From positions 1 to 6,388 of the forward strand of contig JAJRDJ010000141.1 of NCBI GenBank assembly GCA_028678445.1: a stretch of DNA of 6,388 nucleotides. Reading direction: 5' to 3'. Source of the DNA: Methylococcaceae bacterium. Its GTDB lineage: Bacteria > Pseudomonadota > Gammaproteobacteria > Methylococcales > Methylococcaceae. The notes beneath the pieces were generated by a model. That model was not told where the DNA came from and searched no databases. It saw only the letters and a program-made list of their open reading frames with translations. The position numbers were made by a program, and so were the translations under genes. The first letter of the stretch is position 1, and every line of letters starts with the position of its first letter. Of the stretch, positions 1 through 6,243 are shown one piece after another.

Positions 1-77
1 GCTGTCTTTGCCAGCAATCGGCCACCTCCCCGGCCGTGCTAACCTTACCTTACACCGCCACAGCAGACGGACTCATC

Positions 78-1472
78 ATGCCCAACAGCCTGTTAATTAT
101 TGAAGACGAACCGTTGCTCGGTCAGGAGCTCACCAGGCATTACGGCAAGGCAGGCTGGGAAGTCGAACTGGCGGGCAGTATCAAGCAGGCCCGCACCCTG
201 CTTGAACTGCAGCATTTGGAACCCCTGCTGATACTTTCCGACATGAATCTCCCCGACGGCAATGCCCTCGATTTCATGGAAGCGGTCAAGGGCACGTTGC
301 CCCATTGCGAGTGGTTGTTCCTGACTGGCTATGGCGGGGTACAGGAATCGGTGCGCGCCCTCCGGCTTGGCGCCTATGAGTTTCTCGAAAAGCCCTGCGA
401 GATGGACCGGCTGGACCTGGTCATGGCCAGCGCCACCCGCAGCGCGCTGGCCCAGCGCCGGTTGCTGGAACAGGCGGAGGTGGGCCACCGTAAATACTCG
501 CCGGACGCCTATGTCGGGAAAAGCGTGGCCGCCCAGGAGGTCAGGGACATGCTGGCCCGCCTGACCCGCGTCCCTTTCAGCGCCATCATCATCGGCGGCG
601 AAACCGGCACCGGCAAGGGCTTGGTGGCGCGCATCCTCCATCACAGCGGCAAGCGGGGCCTTAACCCGCTGGTGGAACTGAACTGCGCCGCGCTGCCCCG
701 GGAATTGCTGGAGTCGGAACTCTTCGGCCACGAAGCGGGTGCGTTCACCGGCGCCACCGGCCGTCATCGGGGCCTAATCGAACAGGCGGATGGCGGCACG
801 CTGTTTCTCGATGAAATCGGCGAAATGCCAGCGGATTTGCAGGCCAAGCTACTCAAGGCGATCGAGGATCACAAATTCCGGCGGCTGGGATCGGAGCGGG
901 AAATTAGCGTCGACGTCCAGATTCTGGCCGCCAGTCACCGGGACCTTGAAACCATGGTCCGCGAAGGAACCTTCCGCAATGACCTTTATCACCGGCTGAG
1001 CGTCTTCCGGCTCAACCTGCCACCGCTTCGCACGGTCAAGGAAGATCTGGTGGAACTGGTTCCGCTATTCATCGCCGAACTCAACGCCAAGGCGGGCAAG
1101 CAGGTCAAGATCGTGCCGGAAAAAGTCTGGCGCGAGCTCCGCGCCCATTCCTGGCCGGGTAATGTCCGGGAACTGCGGAACGTGGTCGAACGCTGTGTGC
1201 TATTCGCCGATGGCCCCTTGTTCCCTGCCCAGTGGCTGCAACTACCGGGCCGCGAGCATCCCGCGCCACCGGCAATGGGCGATTCCACCCAGGATGGCCT
1301 GTTCATCCCTCTGGACGGGAGCATGGACCTCGACGACATGGACCGTTACATCATCGAAACCACTCTCACCCGCCACCTCGGTAATGTCACCGGCGCCGCC
1401 CGCGCGCTCGGCACGACCCGCGAAACCCTGCGCTACCGGGTACGTAAATATGGGCTGAAGGAATCGGGCTGA
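78..1472 (+). CDS. NtrC-family sigma-54-dependent response regulator
   Basis: The product (464 aa) is a cytoplasmic two-component transcription activator that should open sigma-54 promoters when phosphorylated. The receiver domain (about 1-120) has acidic residues E9/D10, phosphoacceptor D55 (SDMNLPDG), T83 (LTGYG) and K105 (EKP). The AAA+ domain (about 145-385) has Walker A GETGTGKG at 174-181, the sigma-54 contact loop GAFTGA at 221-226, Walker B LFLDE ending D245-E246, an arginine-finger region (FRNDLYHRL) and the SWPGNVREL motif. The last 40 residues are a Fis-type helix-turn-helix (GNVTGAARALGTTRETLRYR). All key residues are intact, so it looks functional. ATG at 78 is chosen because it places the receiver's first strand at the usual distance from the N-terminus; an in-frame GTG at 36 would add 14 unlike residues. 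No cognate histidine kinase lies in the window; one may lie upstream. The target genes cannot be read from the sequence. Confidence 0.95.
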   Translation: MPNSLLIIEDEPLLGQELTRHYGKAGWEVELAGSIKQARTLLELQHLEPLLILSDMNLPDGNALDFMEAVKGTLPHCEWLFLTGYGGVQESVRALRLGAYEFLEKPCEMDRLDLVMASATRSALAQRRLLEQAEVGHRKYSPDAYVGKSVAAQEVRDMLARLTRVPFSAIIIGGETGTGKGLVARILHHSGKRGLNPLVELNCAALPRELLESELFGHEAGAFTGATGRHRGLIEQADGGTLFLDEIGEMPADLQAKLLKAIEDHKFRRLGSEREISVDVQILAASHRDLETMVREGTFRNDLYHRLSVFRLNLPPLRTVKEDLVELVPLFIAELNAKAGKQVKIVPEKVWRELRAHSWPGNVRELRNVVERCVLFADGPLFPAQWLQLPGREHPAPPAMGDSTQDGLFIPLDGSMDLDDMDRYIIETTLTRHLGNVTGAARALGTTRETLRYRVRKYGLKESG

Positions 1473-1489
1473 AACCTCCGTGACATTGC

Positions 1490-1551
1490 CCAAATGGGGT
1501 GCTCATTTTGGTTGATCGGCCTGCTATAGTTCACCCGATTATTCCAAAATG
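1490..1551 (+). promoter_or_regulatory. Three-element inverted repeat before the cytochrome gene
   Basis: CATTTTGG (1504-1511) is an exact reverse complement of CCAAAATG (1544-1551). It is also a near-complement, with one bulged T, of CCAAATG (1490-1496). In RNA the central arm could pair either upstream (7 bp, loop of 7) or downstream (8 bp, loop of 32), but not both. The downstream arm runs into the ribosome binding site of the cytochrome gene. The two outer copies flank the candidate -10 element, so a DNA-level operator is an alternative reading. The repeats are seen directly; any function is inferred. Confidence 0.35.
1522..1530 (+). promoter_or_regulatory. Candidate extended -10 sigma-70 promoter
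   Basis: TGCTATAGT matches an extended -10 element (TG-N-TATAAT with one mismatch in the hexamer). It would start transcription near 1537, about 30 bases before the cytochrome start codon and just before its ribosome binding site. No convincing -35 hexamer exists at 16-18 bp spacing, which is tolerated for extended -10 promoters. It would allow the cytochrome gene to be expressed apart from the regulator gene. Confidence 0.4.
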
Positions 1552-1558
1552 GAAGGAG
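1551..1558 (+). promoter_or_regulatory. Ribosome binding site deciding the cytochrome start
   Basis: GGAAGGAG is a strong Shine-Dalgarno sequence 8 bases before ATG at 1567. An in-frame ATG at 1549 overlaps the first base of this site, so it cannot be served by it; the later ATG is therefore the start. Confidence 0.8.
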
Positions 1559-1566
1559 CACACAAG

Positions 1567-1872
1567 ATGAAACACCACATGTTCCTTGCCTATACCGGCC
1601 TTTGCGCCCTTCTCACGGCCGCGGCCTATGCCCCACCGGTACTGGCCGAAAATTTCGCGCGCGGGCAGGAGCTCTACAATCAGCAATGTCAGTCCTGTCA
1701 CGAGGACTTGCTGCATGCCCGGAACCGCAAGCTCAAGACCCTGGACGCGCTTCGGAAGCGGATAGAGGACTGGGTATCACACACCGGCAATCCCTGGTCG
1801 CGGGAGGAGATCGATGACGTGCTCTACTATCTCAACAAGAGTTTTTACCGCTTCGATCAAAAACCGCTATAG
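1567..1872 (+). CDS. Small periplasmic monoheme cytochrome c lacking a distal Met
   Basis: The precursor is 101 aa. Residues 1-27 form a Sec signal peptide: basic/His start, hydrophobic core, and a likely cut after VLA before ENFARG. The mature protein of about 74 aa has one heme-attachment motif, CQSCH at 41-45, preceded by the usual cytochrome c helix (GQELYNQQ). It ends in a second helix region (EEIDDVLYYLNKSFYRF), the class I fold pattern. It should carry covalent heme in the periplasm and transfer electrons or bind a small ligand. No methionine occurs after residue 5, so the normal His-Met heme ligation is impossible; His50, His72, Asn75 or Asn90 are the visible alternatives. The start is set by the strong ribosome binding site at 1551. 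It is a single-gene unit closed by a terminator. The electron partner and exact role are not recognisable. Confidence 0.88.
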   Translation: MKHHMFLAYTGLCALLTAAAYAPPVLAENFARGQELYNQQCQSCHEDLLHARNRKLKTLDALRKRIEDWVSHTGNPWSREEIDDVLYYLNKSFYRFDQKPL

Positions 1873-1885
1873 CGCAAACCGCCAT

Positions 1886-1912
1886 GCCCGCGAGCAGCCG
1901 CGGGCTTTTCTT
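1886..1912 (+). terminator. Rho-independent terminator after the cytochrome gene
   Basis: A perfect 7-bp GC stem, GCCCGCG (1886-1892) with CGCGGGC (1899-1905), encloses the loop AGCAGC and is followed by TTTTCTT (1906-1912). It lies 13 bases after the cytochrome stop codon, so it closes that transcription unit and separates it from the lipoprotein gene. Confidence 0.9.
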
Positions 1913-2050
1913 CCAAGGCAGGTACATGAACATTGGCGGGTTGGGATAGAATTGCAGGCGTGCAGGCATGAACGCTCGTTTTTGACGGCTTCGGGGCCGG
2001 TAAACCGCCAAACCAGGCGACCCTAACCAAACCACCAACAAGGAAAATCC

Positions 2051-2599
2051 ATGAACAAACCCCTCATCATCACCCGGCGCGTACTTTCGGCATCGATCCT
2101 GGCCACCATCATGCTGACCGGCTGTACCCTGACGCCCAAACCCCTAACGCCCATTTCGGCCAATGACCCGGAAATGAAGGCTCTCGAAGTGGACCGGGCG
2201 AAATACCGGGAGAAGAAAGTCGCCCTGATCCAGAAGGCCCTCAATCTGGGCCCCGCCGAGCATGATGCCTTCTGGCGGGAATACTATCCCTACGAGGCGG
2301 AGCTGAAGAAAATCTACGATGAGCGTTACAGCATCATCCGCGACTACGCGGCCAATTATGAAAACATGAACAATGATATCGCGGATAACCTGGCGCTCCG
2401 CTCGCTGAAAATCCGAGATGACCGCAACGCCCTCTTCCGCAAGTATTACAACCGCATCAAAAAAGCCACCTCGGCGATCGTCGCCGGTCAGTTCCTGCAG
2501 ATCGAGAACGAACTCAACCTGCTGTCCGACCTCAAGATCAGCACCGAAACCCCCATCCTGCCGCGTGATGTCAGTCCCGCGACCGTCTTGAAAAAATAA
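2051..2599 (+). CDS. Predicted outer-membrane lipoprotein, Spy/CpxP-like helical protein
   Basis: The product is 182 aa. Residues 1-24 are a lipoprotein signal peptide (positive TRR, hydrophobic stretch, lipobox LTGC) with acylated Cys25; Thr at +2, not Asp, favours sorting to the outer membrane. The mature part is hydrophilic and almost wholly helical, rich in Lys, Arg, Glu and Tyr. The segment ALNLGPAEHDAFWREYYPY followed by long charged helices resembles Spy/CpxP-type (LTxxQ) periplasmic proteins and related uncharacterised proteobacterial lipoproteins with an FW..Y pattern, though a literal LTxxQ is not present. A role in envelope stress or chaperoning is only inferred. The start ATG has AAGGA six bases upstream. 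It appears monocistronic: a terminator precedes it and a hairpin follows before the pqi operon. A weak -10-like TAGAAT lies at 1947 without a clear -35. Confidence 0.8.
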   Translation: MNKPLIITRRVLSASILATIMLTGCTLTPKPLTPISANDPEMKALEVDRAKYREKKVALIQKALNLGPAEHDAFWREYYPYEAELKKIYDERYSIIRDYAANYENMNNDIADNLALRSLKIRDDRNALFRKYYNRIKKATSAIVAGQFLQIENELNLLSDLKISTETPILPRDVSPATVLKK

Positions 2600-2657
2600 G
2601 CCTGCGTACCGGTGACGAAGCCAACAGAGCAACGTCATGCCACGCTGAAACCTATGA

Positions 2658-2681
2658 CGGAGGCGGCATCGTCCGCCTCCG
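2658..2681 (+). repeat. Strong GC hairpin between lipoprotein gene and pqi operon
   Basis: CGGAGGCGG (2658-2666) and CCGCCTCCG (2673-2681) form a perfect 9-bp stem with a 6-base loop. No T-tract follows (GCCGTTGGAA), so it is not a standard Rho-independent terminator. It could still be a weak terminator, an mRNA 3'-end stabiliser, or a structure in the pqi leader. A second small dyad, GGAAT-N8-ATTCC (2688-2705), lies between it and the next start codon. Confidence 0.6.
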
Positions 2682-2714
2682 GCCGTTGGAATACTCACTA
2701 ATTCCGCATTCGCC

Positions 2715-3317
2715 TTGCCCCATCGCCTCATTGCCTGTCACGAATGCGATCTCCTACAGCGGGTAGTTACTCTTGAGCCCGGCGGTGAGGCCATATGCCC
2801 TCGTTGCGGTGCCGAACTCTACCGCGACAACCCGCACGGTCCGCAGCGAACCCTGGCCTTGCTGCTCGCCTCGGCGGTGGCATTCGTTCTGGCCAATGCC
2901 TTCCCGATTGTCAGCATCGATACTCAGGGACTGCAGCGCTCGGCCTCGCTATTCAGCGCCGTGCATACCCTCTGGGACGAAGAGATGCCCATAGTCGCCG
3001 TGCTGGTATTTGTGACCACCCTGCTGGCACCAGCGTTTGAAATCTTCGCTCTCATCTTCATTCTCTCGGCCGTGATACTCGGCTGGCGCCTGCCGGGCCT
3101 GGCCCATCTGCTGCGGCTGGCCGTGGCCACCCGGCCCTGGAGCATGGTGGAAGTACTGATGCTGGGTGTGCTGGTATCCGTGGTCAAACTGTCCCACCTG
3201 GCTCACATCACGCCCGGAATTGCTCTCTGGTCCTTTGGCGCGCTGATCATGCTATTCGCCGCCGCCATGGCTTCGCTGGATACCCATGATCTGTGGGAAC
3301 GACTGAACCCCTCATGA
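2715..3317 (+). CDS. pqiA: PqiA-type inner-membrane protein, first half-length copy
   Basis: The product (200 aa) is a PqiA/LetA-family integral inner-membrane protein, a partner of the MCE protein PqiB in moving lipids across the envelope. The N-terminal cytoplasmic part has a zinc-ribbon-like four-cysteine set, C8-x2-C11 and C28-x2-C31 (CHECD, CPRCG). Four hydrophobic segments follow: about 46-67 (ending in the family-typical LANAFPIV), 93-122, 145-163 and 169-188. The conserved RPWSMVEVLMLGVLVSVVKL pattern sits at 140-159. E. coli PqiA is about twice as long and holds two such modules; here each module is its own gene. The start is the least certain part: TTG at 2715 is the only plausible codon after the upstream in-frame stop at 2655, and no clear Shine-Dalgarno precedes it. 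It overlaps the next gene by four bases. Confidence 0.9.
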   Translation: MPHRLIACHECDLLQRVVTLEPGGEAICPRCGAELYRDNPHGPQRTLALLLASAVAFVLANAFPIVSIDTQGLQRSASLFSAVHTLWDEEMPIVAVLVFVTTLLAPAFEIFALIFILSAVILGWRLPGLAHLLRLAVATRPWSMVEVLMLGVLVSVVKLSHLAHITPGIALWSFGALIMLFAAAMASLDTHDLWERLNPS

Positions 3318-3988
3318 AGCCGGAACGTTTCCCGCAGCTCTCGGCGGTCAGCCAGGGATTCCTTTCATGCCATACCTGCGGACTCTTGTCGCGGCAACCC
3401 GCCCATGCGGAAAGCGTGATTTGCCGCCGCTGCGCGTCGCATCTCCACCCGCGAAAACCGGGCGGAACGGGCCGGTCCTGGGCCTTGATGATCGCCGCCT
3501 ACCTCCTCTTCATACCGGCAAATGCCCTGCCGATCATGGCGACCGGCTCGTTGTTTGGCTCGCAACAGGACACCATCCTCAGCGGCGTCATTTATTTATG
3601 GACCGAGGGTTCCTGGCCCTTGGCCGCGCTGGTGTTTTTCGCGAGCATCATCGTGCCGATGGGTAAATTGCTGATCCTGACCTATCTCCTGATTGCGGTA
3701 GAGATGCGCTCGGTGCAGAACCGGCGCCTCCGCGCCCGGCTCTACCGGTTGCTGGAATTCGTCGGCCGCTGGTCAATGCTGGATATTTACGTCGTGACCC
3801 TGCTGTCCGCCCTGGTCCAGCTCAAGAGCCTCGCCAGCATCACACCGATGCCGGGCGCCCTGGCGTTCGGCGCCGTGGTCGTCCTCACCATGCTGGCGGC
3901 CATGGCCTTTGATCCCCGGCTGACCTGGGATGAGCCCCACCCGGAACCCCTTGCGACCCACAACCCCCACACGGATGTCCATGCCTGA
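3314..3988 (+). CDS. pqiA: PqiA-type inner-membrane protein, second half-length copy
   Basis: The product (224 aa) is a second PqiA/LetA-family membrane protein matching the C-terminal half of long PqiA proteins. It has its own cysteine set, C19-x2-C22 and C37-x2-C40 (CHTCG, CRRCA). The first membrane helix (about 56-76) contains PANALPIM; then come YLWTEGSWPLAALVFFASII with VPMGKLLILTYLL, GRWSMLDIYVVTLLSALVQL and a last helix near 185-204. These are hallmark PqiA sequences. ATG at 3314 is chosen because it forms an ATGA overlap with the previous stop, implying translational coupling; an in-frame GTG at 3293 is less likely. The tail (about 205-224) is hydrophilic and His/Pro-rich. Together the two proteins probably assemble as the equivalent of one full PqiA; heterodimerisation is inferred. 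Confidence 0.92.
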   Translation: MKPERFPQLSAVSQGFLSCHTCGLLSRQPAHAESVICRRCASHLHPRKPGGTGRSWALMIAAYLLFIPANALPIMATGSLFGSQQDTILSGVIYLWTEGSWPLAALVFFASIIVPMGKLLILTYLLIAVEMRSVQNRRLRARLYRLLEFVGRWSMLDIYVVTLLSALVQLKSLASITPMPGALAFGAVVVLTMLAAMAFDPRLTWDEPHPEPLATHNPHTDVHA

Positions 3989-5600
3989 ACTACCCCCCGT
4001 CGACGATCTGCCGGAGGCCCTGCCGGTCAGCAAGCCCTCCATCCAGCTTGTGTGGATCATCCCCCTGCTCGCCGCGGTCCTGGGCGGGTGGCTGGCGGTG
4101 AAAACCGTGCTGGAGACTGGCCCAACCATCACCCTCACGTTTCTGACCGCCGAGGGACTCGAAGCCGGCAAAACCAAGGTTCGCTTCAAGGACGTCGACA
4201 TCGGCGAGGTCAAGACCATCGCCATCGCGCCGGATCGCAGCAAAATCATCCTCACCGCGCAATTCACCAAGGAAGCGGAGAGTTTTCTGGTCAAGGACAC
4301 CCGCTTCTGGGTAGTCCGGCCACGCTTCTCGGGAGGACAGGTCTCGGGGGTAGGAACCCTGCTGTCGGGTTCGTACATTGCCCTGGATGTCGGAACGTCC
4401 GACCAGAGGGAACGGCATTACACGGGGTTGGAGGTCGCCCCCATCCTTACCGACAAACTGCCCGGACGGCAGTTCATGCTGGAGGCGCAGGACATGGGTT
4501 CGCTGGATATCGGCTCACCCATCTATTTCCGGCACATCCTGGTGGGCGAGGTGATCGCCCATGAACTCGACCCGAACGGCCGGGACGTCCATATCCGTTT
4601 TTTCGTCCATGCGCCGTATGACCAGTACGTCACCCTAGCCACCCGGTTCTGGAATGCGAGCGGCTTCGATATCACCCTGGACAGCGGCGGCATGAAGCTG
4701 GAGACCCAGTCGCTCACCTCCATCCTCGCGGGCGGTGTCGCCTTCGAAACCCCCCCGGACCTGCTCGGCAGCGAACGGGCCGAACCCGGATTCAAGTTCC
4801 CGCTGCACAAGAATCGCGCCACGGCCATGAAAACCCTGAATGGCGAGCCGGAAATTTTCGAGCTGTATTTCAGCGACTCACTGCGCGGACTCCTGCCCGG
4901 CGCCCCGGTGGAATTTCGCGGCATCCCCATCGGTGAAGTGCTTTCGGTCGACGTGACCTTCAACCGCAAAAGCCAGTGGTTCGACTTTCCCGTCCGCGTG
5001 GCGATCTACCGGGAGCAACTGGATACCCGCCACAAGACTGACGAAACCGCAAGGCTGAGTGATCGCGAACGCAACACCCTGCTCAATAACATGATTGCCA
5101 GGGGGCTGCGCGCCCAACTGCGCAGTGGCAACCTGCTGACCGGCCAACTCTATGTCTCGCTGGATTTCATTCCCGATGCGCCTAAAATCACCATGGACTG
5201 GAACCGCAGCCCGCTGCAACTGCCCACCGCGCCCGGCACCGTGGAGGAACTTCAGCAATCGGTCGCCAAAATCCTCCGCAAAGTCGACAAGATTCCACTG
5301 GAAGATATCGGCAAGAACACCCGCGACACCCTCGCCACCCTTAACGCCTCCGCCCAGAGTCTCGACAAGCTGCTGAAGCGGCTGGAGGGCGAAGTCGCCC
5401 CAGAATCCACCGCCGCGATAGCCGATCTCAGGAAGACGCTCGCCGGCTTGCAGAAATCCGTCGGCAGCGACTCGCCCCTGCAACAGGATTTGCGGCAGAC
5501 CCTGCGCGAGACGACCCGAGCGGTCCAATCGGTTCGCTCACTGGCCGATACCCTGGATCGCGAACCCGAAGCCCTCCTACGCGGCAAAACGGATGATTAA
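3975..5600 (+). CDS. pqiB: PqiB, inner-membrane-anchored MCE protein with three MCE domains
   Basis: The product is about 541 aa, close to E. coli PqiB. An N-terminal cytoplasmic tail is followed by one membrane helix (about 25-45, LVWIIPLLAAVLGGWLAV). Three MCE (MlaD-like) domains follow at roughly 51-140, 165-260 and 295-403. Each shows the G-x-V-x-F/Y-R/K ... V/I-G-E-V core (KVRFKDVDIGEV, PIYFRHILVGEV, PVEFRGIPIGEV). The C-terminal part (about 424-541) is Leu/Lys/Glu-rich with heptad-like spacing, matching the coiled-coil needle of E. coli PqiB. By homology it forms a hexameric hollow tube crossing the periplasm towards the outer membrane. The exact start is uncertain: ATGs at 3975 and 3981 both give sensible N-termini, and one at 3930 would enlarge the overlap with the PqiA gene. 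The stop overlaps the pqiC start by eight bases. Confidence 0.95.
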   Translation: MSMPELPPVDDLPEALPVSKPSIQLVWIIPLLAAVLGGWLAVKTVLETGPTITLTFLTAEGLEAGKTKVRFKDVDIGEVKTIAIAPDRSKIILTAQFTKEAESFLVKDTRFWVVRPRFSGGQVSGVGTLLSGSYIALDVGTSDQRERHYTGLEVAPILTDKLPGRQFMLEAQDMGSLDIGSPIYFRHILVGEVIAHELDPNGRDVHIRFFVHAPYDQYVTLATRFWNASGFDITLDSGGMKLETQSLTSILAGGVAFETPPDLLGSERAEPGFKFPLHKNRATAMKTLNGEPEIFELYFSDSLRGLLPGAPVEFRGIPIGEVLSVDVTFNRKSQWFDFPVRVAIYREQLDTRHKTDETARLSDRERNTLLNNMIARGLRAQLRSGNLLTGQLYVSLDFIPDAPKITMDWNRSPLQLPTAPGTVEELQQSVAKILRKVDKIPLEDIGKNTRDTLATLNASAQSLDKLLKRLEGEVAPESTAAIADLRKTLAGLQKSVGSDSPLQQDLRQTLRETTRAVQSVRSLADTLDREPEALLRGKTDD

Positions 5601-6225
5601 GCCCATGCTCACCTCCCCCAAAGCCCACCGCCTCGCGCTCTGCGGCCTGGCCCTGACCCTCCTGGTCAGCGCCGGCTGCGCCCGCTCCCCGCAGCGCAGT
5701 TATTACAGCCTGCAGAGCCCGGCTCCCCAGCCCACCCGAGGCGCGGCCTTCACACCCAGCGTGATGAACGTCGTGCTCGGCCCCGTGACTCTGCCCGACA
5801 GCGTTGACCGCCAGCAAATCGTCACCCGCAGCGGCGACAACCGGCTGGATATCAGCGACCTCCACCGTTGGGCCCAGCCGCTGTCCGGCGCCATCGCCGC
5901 CGTGCTTGCGGACGACCTTTACCGTGCGCTGGGCAAGACCACGCTGATCGGCATCCAAGGTCAGGAGACCGCCGCCAGCGACCCGGACTATCGCATCGCC
6001 ATCGATATCCGGCGCTTTGAAGCGGTACTGGGCCATTCGGCGAGCGTCGAAGCCGCCTGGATCATTCGCCGCAAGCACGCCGAATGCCCGCTCCGGGGCC
6101 AGTCACTGGCCCGCGAGCCGGTCCGCGACTCCAGCTATGACGCCCTGGCATCCGCCTACGCGCGCGCCCTCGGCCGCATCAGCCGCGATATCGCCGCCTC
6201 CCTTTACACCGAGCCGCCCGGCTGA
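5593..6225 (+). CDS. pqiC: PqiC, outer-membrane lipoprotein (ABC-transport auxiliary/DUF330)
   Basis: The product (210 aa) is a lipoprotein of the PqiC/DUF330 family, the outer-membrane partner of the PqiB tube. The signal peptide ends in LLVSAGC with acylated Cys29; Ser at the -3 position is less usual than Leu but acceptable, and Ala at +2 favours the outer membrane. The mature protein starts with the family-typical SYYSL strand, then VVLGPVTLPDSVDRQQIVTR and LHRWAQPLSGAIAAVLADDL, which matches the substrate-binding-like ABC_trans_aux fold. The DYRIAIDIRRFEA strand and a C-terminal helix (YARALGRISRDIAASL) complete it. The start at 5593 overlaps the pqiB stop by eight bases; an ATG at 5605 is an alternative that leaves the lipobox intact. 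Its place directly after pqiB is the canonical pqiABC order. Confidence 0.92.
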   Translation: MIKPMLTSPKAHRLALCGLALTLLVSAGCARSPQRSYYSLQSPAPQPTRGAAFTPSVMNVVLGPVTLPDSVDRQQIVTRSGDNRLDISDLHRWAQPLSGAIAAVLADDLYRALGKTTLIGIQGQETAASDPDYRIAIDIRRFEAVLGHSASVEAAWIIRRKHAECPLRGQSLAREPVRDSSYDALASAYARALGRISRDIAASLYTEPPG

Positions 6226-6235
6226 CGGCGGCTCG
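6210..6235 (+). repeat. Hairpin spanning the pqiC stop codon
   Basis: CGAGCCGCC (6210-6218) and GGCGGCTCG (6227-6235) are perfect reverse complements, giving a 9-bp GC stem whose 8-base loop contains the TGA stop of pqiC. No T-tract follows, and the next ATG is nine bases beyond the stem. It may tune expression of the downstream gene or mark an RNA processing point; this is inferred. Confidence 0.6.
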
Positions 6236-6243
6236 CTCGGCTC

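Noticed and set aside
1..42. Open frame ending in TAA at 40-42, possibly the tail of an upstream histidine kinase
   Set aside because: Only 13 codons are visible and they do not resemble a recognisable kinase C-terminus; the frame cannot be supported.
93..767. Long minus-strand open frame opposite the response regulator
   Set aside because: It is a shadow of the high-GC regulator gene, with low-complexity Ala/Gly composition and no recognisable domain.
1509..1525. Sigma-54-like promoter (TGG ... TGC) before the cytochrome gene
   Set aside because: GG and GC are separated by 11 bases instead of the strictly required 10, and the flanking bases match poorly; the extended -10 reading fits better.
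1947..1952. TAGAAT as a -10 box for the lipoprotein gene
   Set aside because: No acceptable -35 hexamer at 16-18 bp and no extended -10 TG; too weak to list.
1942..1956. Sigma-54-like promoter TGG ... TTGCA before the lipoprotein gene
   Set aside because: The spacing is one base too short (9 between GG and GC), which sigma-54 does not normally tolerate.
1982..1987. TTGACG as a -35 box for the lipoprotein gene
   Set aside because: No -10-like hexamer at proper spacing; the only AT-rich candidate (TAAACC at 2001) is 13 bp away.
2144..2731. Minus-strand open frame opposite the lipoprotein gene
   Set aside because: The plus-strand gene has a lipobox signal and a ribosome binding site; the reverse frame has neither and runs through the intergenic hairpin.
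4878..5528. Long minus-strand open frame opposite pqiB
   Set aside because: It lies wholly within the well-supported pqiB coding region and has no recognisable motif or ribosome binding site.
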